Of a stretch of 5,219 bases of DNA, positions 1 through 5,219 are shown one piece after another. Numbering within the stretch: position 1 is the stretch's first letter; the number at the start of each line of letters is the position of its first letter. Under the pieces are notes generated by a model, which made no database searches, was not told where the DNA came from, and saw only the letters and a list, made by a program, of their open reading frames with translations. A program made the position numbers and the translations under genes. The stretch comes from Chlorobiota bacterium (GTDB lineage Bacteria; Bacteroidota; Bacteroidia; Bacteroidales; F082), in the NCBI GenBank assembly GCA_030619415.1, contig JAUXBM010000149.1:1-5219 (forward strand), read 5' to 3'.

Positions 1-1
1 A

Positions 2-2173
2 GCTAGAGCCAGAGTTACATTGGATCAAAGTGTACCGGCCGTAGTTGATTACGATTCCAAAATTCACGGAGGTAATTTTGACGCCAAATACCCGATGCTG
101 AAGATCAAAGCAAAAGGTGATTTTTCGGGTAACCATATTTATAATGTACTGCATACGGCTAAAATTAAAAGCATCAACCTGAGAGCTGTCGCAAAAGGAC
201 TCAAGAACCTGGTTTTACAAAACGATAATGGCCTGCTCGATCCCGCTAAGCCATTTGAGCCTTTCGGACCAACACCAGTAAAAGGTTCCCGGTTTTATAT
301 TGGTTGCCATGAAGCGTTCAAAAAAGATCTGTACTTGCTCCAGTTCTTCATTCAATGGCATAACATCCCAACAGATTCAAGCGGTAATATAGTAACCAAA
401 CTACAGAACTATTACAACCATGGCAACCTATCTGACACATTTGGTAAAAGCTACGACCCGAAAAACGAGGATTTTAAAGCAAAGTTTGACATCCTGAATA
501 ATTATAACTGGCTCGACCTGCTTTCTCCAAATGAAAATGAAGAAATATTCCACAAAGATGATATTTCCATTCTGAAGAAATTTAATTTCTATACGGATAG
601 TTCCAATCTAAGTATTGGAGAAAAACCTGATCTTGAAGAATTCTCCAGGTACACTGTTGAGAGCGATCGTGGCTTTATTAAATTGACCCTCGATAAGCCA
701 AACCGGGCTTTCGGCCACAGCCATTATGCTTCACTTTTTACAGAACAGGTTGTTGACAAGTCAACATTACCTGTTGAACCATATACGCCACAGATAAGTG
801 CGATCGGGCTGAATTATGCAGTAATTGAAACCATCGACATTGCATCAACTACTGATTTTGATAAGCGAACGAGTAAGTTTTTCCACATCATGCCTTTCGG
901 GCAGCAGGAAGTCCATACAAAACTGACCGGTGATGATATTTACTTACTGCCTCAATTCAAGCATATTGATAATGATGGAGTTGAGCAGACACACCAGGGC
1001 GAATTCTACATCGGCTTGAAAGACCTTGATCCTCCGCAAAATGTATCTCTCCTGTTCAAAGTAGCCGAAGGCAGCGCTGATCCCGAGCTAGACAAACAGG
1101 ACATCGATTGGTTCTATCTTGACGATGATATCTGGGTACCATTTAAAATTGACGAAATTCTTTCTGATACTACAAACGGGCTTCTCACAACAGGAATTAT
1201 TAAATTCTCATTGCCAAAAGAGGCAACGAATAATAATTCGATAATGGATTCAGGCTATCACTGGATTATGGGCGCCGTTCCGGAAAACACCGATGCAATC
1301 TGCGATGTGATGGAGGTTTATGCCCAGGCCGGAACAGCTTCTTTCAAAGACAATAAAAATGACCCGACTTTCCTGGCAACACCGCTTCCTGCGAAAACCA
1401 TCAGTAAGCTAAAGGTAAAAGAAGCCGAAGTTAAGTCAATCGAACAGCCTTACGCCTCTTTTGGTGGGAAAGTTAAAGAAAGTGATAAGGAGTTTTATCG
1501 CCGGGTGAGCGAAAGGTTGAGGCACAAAGCAAGAGGAGTTTCTATTTGGGATTACGAGCGGCTGATCCTGCAGGAATTTCCGGAAGTCTACAAAGCCAAG
1601 TGTATCAGCCACAGCACTTACGATTACAAAGACGAAAACAATAAGCTGATCAATTCTGAATTTGCTCCCGGATATGTAACGGTGATCGTGGTACCGGAAT
1701 TGAAAAACCTGAATGCCGTTGATCCGCTAAAACCAAGAGTCAGTTTAAATACACTGGATAACATTAAGAAATTCCTGAATAAATACAATTCGCCATTTGC
1801 GGCAGAAAAACTGAAAGTCATCAACCCGCTTTTTGAACGGATCCAGGTAAAATTTTACGTTGAGTTCCATACCGGCTACGACCGTGGATTTTATGAAAAC
1901 CAGCTGAAACAAGACATTATCGAATATCTTTCTCCCTGGGCTTTCCAGGATGGAGAGGACATTGTTTTCGGAGGAAAAATCCATCGCTCAGTCATCCTGA
2001 ACTTCATCGAGGAACGGAGCTATGTTGACTACTTAACCGACTTCGAAATGAACCACATTATTGACGACAGCAGCACACGGTATAATGTGGAAGAAGCCAT
2101 CGCAACTACAGCCAGATCGATACTGGTTTCGAATGATACACATGAAATATTAACAACTTCATCCTGTACATGA
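2..2173 (+). CDS. Baseplate J/gp47-family wedge protein of a contractile injection system (5'-truncated)
   Basis: Predicted structural protein of the baseplate wedge in a phage-tail-like contractile particle, related to the Afp11 / T4 gp6 group. The frame is open to the left edge (first full codon at base 2), so the true start lies upstream; the TTG at 20 is only an internal leucine. Numbering visible residues from base 2 (723 in all), I see: a 'FEPFGPTPVKGSRFYIG' motif at 85-101; a beta-rich segment with W370, W378 and 'DTTNGLLTTG' at 389-398, a pattern typical of large baseplate-assembly proteins; the hallmark 'FYRRVSERLRHKARG' from 498, followed by 'WDYERLI'; and a J-type C-terminal domain at about 611-683. 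The 'ARSILVS' at 704-710 followed by 'HEI' looks like a natural C-terminus. There is no signal peptide or membrane segment in the visible part, as expected for a particle assembled in the cytoplasm. The stop overlaps the next gene. The family call is firm; eCIS rather than prophage is inferred from both genes together. Which of Afp11 or Afp12 it corresponds to is less certain. Confidence 0.85.
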   Translation, partial: ARARVTLDQSVPAVVDYDSKIHGGNFDAKYPMLKIKAKGDFSGNHIYNVLHTAKIKSINLRAVAKGLKNLVLQNDNGLLDPAKPFEPFGPTPVKGSRFYIGCHEAFKKDLYLLQFFIQWHNIPTDSSGNIVTKLQNYYNHGNLSDTFGKSYDPKNEDFKAKFDILNNYNWLDLLSPNENEEIFHKDDISILKKFNFYTDSSNLSIGEKPDLEEFSRYTVESDRGFIKLTLDKPNRAFGHSHYASLFTEQVVDKSTLPVEPYTPQISAIGLNYAVIETIDIASTTDFDKRTSKFFHIMPFGQQEVHTKLTGDDIYLLPQFKHIDNDGVEQTHQGEFYIGLKDLDPPQNVSLLFKVAEGSADPELDKQDIDWFYLDDDIWVPFKIDEILSDTTNGLLTTGIIKFSLPKEATNNNSIMDSGYHWIMGAVPENTDAICDVMEVYAQAGTASFKDNKNDPTFLATPLPAKTISKLKVKEAEVKSIEQPYASFGGKVKESDKEFYRRVSERLRHKARGVSIWDYERLILQEFPEVYKAKCISHSTYDYKDENNKLINSEFAPGYVTVIVVPELKNLNAVDPLKPRVSLNTLDNIKKFLNKYNSPFAAEKLKVINPLFERIQVKFYVEFHTGYDRGFYENQLKQDIIEYLSPWAFQDGEDIVFGGKIHRSVILNFIEERSYVDYLTDFEMNHIIDDSSTRYNVEEAIATTARSILVSNDTHEILTTSSCT
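2170..2173 (+). promoter_or_regulatory. ATGA stop/start overlap coupling the two baseplate genes
   Basis: The TGA of the upstream gene (2171-2173) shares bases with the ATG of the downstream gene (2170-2172). The 20 bases before the ATG are pyrimidine-rich and contain no Shine-Dalgarno-like purine run. Initiation therefore most likely depends on ribosomes finishing the first gene (termination-reinitiation), or on the SD-independent initiation common in Bacteroidota. This would keep the two wedge proteins at matched levels. The overlap is seen directly; the coupling is inferred. Confidence 0.8.
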
Positions 2174-5100
2174 AAAACCAAACAACCATATTAAAAGAGA
2201 ACAAACTCCTGAAAAGCCAGGACTATACAGTGCTTATCAAGGAGGGACGGGAGTTTATCGAAAAACTATCCAGCGATTCATGGACAGATTACAATGTGCA
2301 TGATCCGGGCATAACCATTCTTGAGGCACTTTGCTATGCCATCACCGAGCTTGGTTACAAAACAGCTTACGACATCAACGACCTGCTTGTTGAAAAAGAT
2401 GAGGATACTTATAAGAACCTATACCAATTCTTTACCGCACGCCAAATCCTGACCAACAAACCGGTTAATTTCAACGACTTCAGGAAAATTCTGATCGACA
2501 TCGAAGGAATAAGAAATGCCTGGCTTAGCATTGTTGAAAACCCAAAACCCGATATCTGGCTGAATTGCACAAAGAGCGCTTTGATGCATAAAGAAGAAAT
2601 GGCGCTATACCCAGACGATAACAGGAAAGAAATAAAAATCAGGGGGCTTTACGATGTGCTGCTTGAATTGGAGGAAGACGAACTTTTAGGCGATCTGAAC
2701 GAACTATTTTCTGAAAAACGTATTCAAAAAGGGAATGAAGATTTCACCATCCTCGTGGATTTCCCGACATGGAAATACTTCTTCGATAAAAAGATTTGTG
2801 CAGATGATATCCTAAAGATGAAAATCACCGGTATCACCGAAATTACCCGTAAACAATACGTTGCCAAACTACAGGTTACACTGAAATTATCTACGTTTGT
2901 CGTTCCTGTAAATGTTCATTCTTCCAAGAAAAGTACAGCAGCTCGCACACTGTTAATCAAACAGGTTGTGATGAATATGGGGGCAGGAAGCATCGTTAAA
3001 GCCTATGTTGAAAAATTGAAGAAAGCACTGCCAATTGTGGAAGAGGCTTATAAGGTGCTCCATGCTTACCGCAACTTATGCGAAGATTACGACAACTTCA
3101 ATAACCTCGAAGTTGAGCGGGTAGCCATTTGCGCGGATATTGAAGTTTCGCCCGGTGCTGATAATGAGGAAGTGCTTGCAAATATTTATTACCAGGTTGA
3201 AAGGTTCATCGCCCCACATGTTAATTTTTACATGCTGGATGAAATGGCAGGGAACGGTTATCGGACAGAAGAAATTTTCGAGGGTCCCGGTCTAACACAC
3301 GGTTTTATCGACACAACGGAATTAAAAGCATCAGAGCCAAAAACAGAAATCCTTGTTTCGGATATCATCCAGATCATTATGGACGTTGAAGGTGTGCTTG
3401 CAGTGAAGAGTATCCAGCTTGCAAGCAGGTACAAACACCAGGTACTAAACGATAAAGTTGAATGGTGCCTGAAAATTAAAGACGGACTCGTTCCACGATT
3501 TGAAAGGGAAAAATCGAAGATCATTCTTTTTAAAGAAGGCCTCCCCTATTTCCCTGTTCAGAATGAGGTTGAAGAATTTCTTGAGGAGCTTTATGCCCTC
3601 GAACGGAAGCAAATGCTTTCGAAGGATGAATTATATGATTATTCGATTCCAAAAGGAACCGACTTTTCGGTTGAAAATTATTATACCATTCAAAATGATT
3701 TCCCGCTAACGTATGGCATCAGCTTCAAAGGTATCCCTGGCCTGATTACCGATAAACGAATCGCACAGTCAAAACAACTCAAGGCTTACATCTTATTCTT
3801 CGATCAATTGCTGGCCAACTACCTGGCGCAACTGGCGAATGTAAAAGCTTTGTATTCGTTCAGTACCAAAGTTGACAAGACCTATTTCTATAAAGTACTT
3901 TACAACTTACCGGAAGGTTTTGAGTTTTCGGTGGATAACAAGGCTCACTCTGTTTTATTCAGCGATGAACAGTTACCTTTAATCTATCACCTCCTGAAAG
4001 ATTTTACCAACAGAGTCGATCCGGCATCGCATCCAACGATTGACCTGGATAATTACGAAACATTTAAAACAGAGTGGATCAACTACAAAAAGTTGTCTGG
4101 TTTTGAAACCCCGGGAGATACCCATTTTGTGAAGAACCTCGATGGTATTGTTGAAGATATCGACACATTCCACGACCGGCGTAACCGCTTCCTCGATCAC
4201 ATCGCAGCCCGCTTCGCCGAACAGTTTTCCGATTATGTACTGTTGATGTACCATCTCGACAAGAAAAAAGCGCCCGGTGAATTGATCGATGATAAAACGG
4301 CATTTCTTCAGGACTACCCGGTTATCAGCAGTGAACGGGGCAAAGCATTTAACTACAAAGATGAATCGGCGATCTGGAATACAGATAACGTTGCAGGATT
4401 GAAAAAACGGATCACCCGGCTTTTAGGGATCGACTCCTACAACAGGAAACACCTTTATTGTAAACCTGTTAATAGTTACATCAAGAAATACAAGGACATA
4501 GCCGGTGAATTCAGGTTTACCGTCAGGGATAATGAGGAAAACATCATCCTGAGAAGCGAGGGATACACAACCGCCCAGATGCGAAACAAAGGTATTCAGT
4601 CGCTGAAGCTGAACGGAAAAGATCCTGATCAGTATTTCAGAAAAGCCTCGGTTGACAGCAGGTTTTACTTCAACATTAAGGCAGCCAATGGTGAAATCAT
4701 CGCAACAAGCATTCTTTACCAGACCCAAACAGCGAGGGAAAGGGCCATCGACCGGTCATTATCATTATTCAAAGGCGAGTGCAATGTCGAGGGATTTCAT
4801 CTTGTTGAACACCTCCTCCTCAGGCCGCTGGATGCAGGCTATCATTTAATGGAAGTATGTGTTGACGGAGATTGCGACTCCTGTTATGGCGAAACAGATC
4901 CCTATTCTTTCAGAATTACGCTGATTGTGCCTTACTGGCCAAAACGTTTTGATAACATGGCATTCAGGCGTTTCTTCGAAAAAACGGTACGTCTTGAAAC
5001 ACCAGCTCATATTCACCCGAAAATTTGCTGGGCTGATAAAGATGATATCATCAAATTTGAAAAAATATACAGGGTTTGGCTCTCAGAAAAAGCCAAAAAA

Positions 5101-5219
5101 CACCCTGATCCCATTTTACGCTCAAAGCTCACAAAAGAGCTTATTGAGATCATGAAAGATATACGCAGTGTTTACCCCGTTGCCACTTTACACGACTGTT
5201 TTGAAGGAGGGGACGAAAA
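2170..5219 (+). CDS. Second large baseplate wedge protein, Afp12-like, with YegP/DUF1508-like repeats (3'-truncated)
   Basis: Open from ATG 2170 to the last base: 1016 residues and no stop, so the 3' end lies outside the window. The start is fixed by the ATGA overlap with the upstream gene and by the conserved N-terminal motif W38-TDYNVHDPGITILE-52, shared with many baseplate-assembly proteins. Next come 'DFRKILIDIEGIRNAWL' (about 103-119); a helical stretch ending in 'HAYRNLCEDYDNF' (298-310); a J-like segment at 313-417 with 'ADIEVSPGADNEEVLA', 'GPGLTHGFID' and 'DIIQIIMDVEGVLAVKSI'; 'QLKAYILFFDQLLANYLAQL' (536-555); 'DRRNRFLDH' (669-677); 'NVAGLKKRITRLLGI' (740-754); a tandem YegP-like repeat (781-860); 'GFHLVEHLLLRP' (875-886); and a Cys-rich tail containing 'DPYSFRITLIVPYWPKRFDN'. 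The protein has no signal peptide or membrane span. It probably forms the wedge together with the upstream product. The family call rests on recalled motif patterns; the exact Afp12 equivalence is inferred. Confidence 0.8.
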   Translation, partial: MKNQTTILKENKLLKSQDYTVLIKEGREFIEKLSSDSWTDYNVHDPGITILEALCYAITELGYKTAYDINDLLVEKDEDTYKNLYQFFTARQILTNKPVNFNDFRKILIDIEGIRNAWLSIVENPKPDIWLNCTKSALMHKEEMALYPDDNRKEIKIRGLYDVLLELEEDELLGDLNELFSEKRIQKGNEDFTILVDFPTWKYFFDKKICADDILKMKITGITEITRKQYVAKLQVTLKLSTFVVPVNVHSSKKSTAARTLLIKQVVMNMGAGSIVKAYVEKLKKALPIVEEAYKVLHAYRNLCEDYDNFNNLEVERVAICADIEVSPGADNEEVLANIYYQVERFIAPHVNFYMLDEMAGNGYRTEEIFEGPGLTHGFIDTTELKASEPKTEILVSDIIQIIMDVEGVLAVKSIQLASRYKHQVLNDKVEWCLKIKDGLVPRFEREKSKIILFKEGLPYFPVQNEVEEFLEELYALERKQMLSKDELYDYSIPKGTDFSVENYYTIQNDFPLTYGISFKGIPGLITDKRIAQSKQLKAYILFFDQLLANYLAQLANVKALYSFSTKVDKTYFYKVLYNLPEGFEFSVDNKAHSVLFSDEQLPLIYHLLKDFTNRVDPASHPTIDLDNYETFKTEWINYKKLSGFETPGDTHFVKNLDGIVEDIDTFHDRRNRFLDHIAARFAEQFSDYVLLMYHLDKKKAPGELIDDKTAFLQDYPVISSERGKAFNYKDESAIWNTDNVAGLKKRITRLLGIDSYNRKHLYCKPVNSYIKKYKDIAGEFRFTVRDNEENIILRSEGYTTAQMRNKGIQSLKLNGKDPDQYFRKASVDSRFYFNIKAANGEIIATSILYQTQTARERAIDRSLSLFKGECNVEGFHLVEHLLLRPLDAGYHLMEVCVDGDCDSCYGETDPYSFRITLIVPYWPKRFDNMAFRRFFEKTVRLETPAHIHPKICWADKDDIIKFEKIYRVWLSEKAKKHPDPILRSKLTKELIEIMKDIRSVYPVATLHDCFEGGDE
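4510..4749 (+). repeat. Tandem protein repeat resembling DUF1508/YegP, inside the second baseplate gene
   Basis: Two copies of a roughly 30-residue unit lie 51 residues apart in the product of the gene starting at 2170. Copy 1 begins at F781 ('FRFTVRDNEENIILRSEGY') and copy 2 at F832 ('FYFNIKAANGEIIATSILY'). They align without gaps, sharing F, F, II, S, Y, T, R and I at equivalent positions. Copy 2 closely matches the 'F-F-N-L-K-A-A-N-G-E-x-I-x-x-S-x-x-Y' pattern of the DUF1508 (UPF0339, YegP) repeat, which usually occurs as a pair in small stand-alone proteins. Here it forms a module near the C-terminal end of a very large protein. Its function is not known to me; a structural or subunit-contact role is a guess. 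The repeat is clear in protein sequence but not at the DNA level. Confidence 0.75.
5204..5210 (+). promoter_or_regulatory. Possible Shine-Dalgarno (AAGGAGG) for a gene starting just past the window
   Basis: AAGGAGG, followed by GG, sits nine bases from the right edge while the second baseplate gene is still open. If the next bases were ATGA, the reading frame would close (AAA TGA) and a new gene would start at 5220 with ideal spacing, repeating the overlap seen at 2170. The alternative is that these bases simply encode E-G-G in 'HDCFEGGDE' and the protein continues; Bacteroidota make little use of strong SD sites. The window cannot decide between the two. Confidence 0.3.

Noticed and set aside
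20..22. TTG as the start codon of the first gene
   Set aside because: The frame is open to base 2 with no stop, no SD precedes the TTG, and proteins of this family have a long N-terminal part. The gene is truncated by the window edge.
68..80. GGAGGT followed by TTG, a possible internal start
   Set aside because: The TTG is out of frame with the gene and opens no meaningful ORF.
576..590. Perfect inverted repeat AGAAATT-T-AATTTCT
   Set aside because: The 7-base arms leave a one-base loop and lie in the middle of a coding region in AT-rich sequence. Chance is the simplest explanation; there is no T-run to suggest a terminator.
1624..1984. Minus-strand ORFs of 66 and 79 codons
   Set aside because: They lie entirely opposite the conserved J-type domain of the first gene and their products look like antisense translations with no recognisable motif.
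2239..2246. AAGGAGGG resembling a strong ribosome binding site near the start of the second gene
   Set aside because: No start codon follows at usable distance, and the bases encode K-E-G in the conserved N-terminal region.
3258..4728. Minus-strand ORFs and a short + strand alternate-frame ORF (3500-3709) within the second gene
   Set aside because: All are antiparallel or out-of-frame shadows of a continuous conserved coding frame; none has family-like sequence.
4652..5155. Two + strand ORFs of 65 and 76 codons in another frame
   Set aside because: They overlap the YegP-like repeat and the conserved C-terminal segment of the second gene, whose frame is intact, so they do not indicate a frameshift.
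1..5219. CRISPR array, tRNA, rRNA, insertion sequence or promoter
   Set aside because: I saw no direct DNA repeats with spacers, no RNA gene signatures, no transposase and no non-coding gap; the whole window is accounted for by two coding frames.

Overview
The window is almost wall-to-wall coding sequence on the + strand. It holds parts of two large, overlapping genes and no intergenic space. Both products look like baseplate (wedge) proteins of a contractile phage-tail-like particle, most plausibly an extracellular contractile injection system (eCIS; Afp/PVC/MAC-type) of a Bacteroidota bacterium. The host guess rests on the moderately AT-rich base composition, Lys/Asn/Ile/Asp-rich proteins, the absence of a Shine-Dalgarno (SD) sequence before the second gene, and the resemblance to baseplate proteins I associate with Bacteroidota eCIS clusters. 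It is an inference, not a taxonomic assignment.

Layout. Bases 2-2173 are the 3' part of gene A, with 723 residues visible and the 5' end outside the window. Its product is a baseplate J/gp47-family protein: a beta-rich middle, the conserved 'FYRRVSERLRHK' hinge, a J-type C-terminal domain and a natural-looking C-terminus. Gene A's TGA overlaps the ATG of gene B by four bases (ATGA, 2170-2173). Gene B then stays open to the last base (2170-5219, 1016 residues visible, no stop codon). It is a second, distinct large baseplate protein. It starts with a 'WTDYNVHDPGITILE' motif, carries its own J-like segment, has helical and 'DRRNRFLDH' motifs in its middle, and has a tandem repeat resembling DUF1508/YegP near its C-terminal end. 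A cysteine-rich segment follows the repeat.

How they work together. In Afp/PVC-like particles two adjacent large genes (afp11 and afp12 positions) encode the wedge proteins that form the ring around the hub/spike and trigger sheath contraction. The tight coupling here fits equimolar production of two wedge partners. The window shows no toxin, spike, sheath, tube or ATPase gene, so the eCIS label depends on these two proteins alone; a tailed prophage or another tail-like particle is the alternative.

The most interesting details are the YegP-like repeat pair inside a baseplate protein, the Cys-rich tail, and the apparent relationship between the J-like segments of the two neighbouring proteins. 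The minus-strand and alternate-frame ORFs are all shadows of these two genes.
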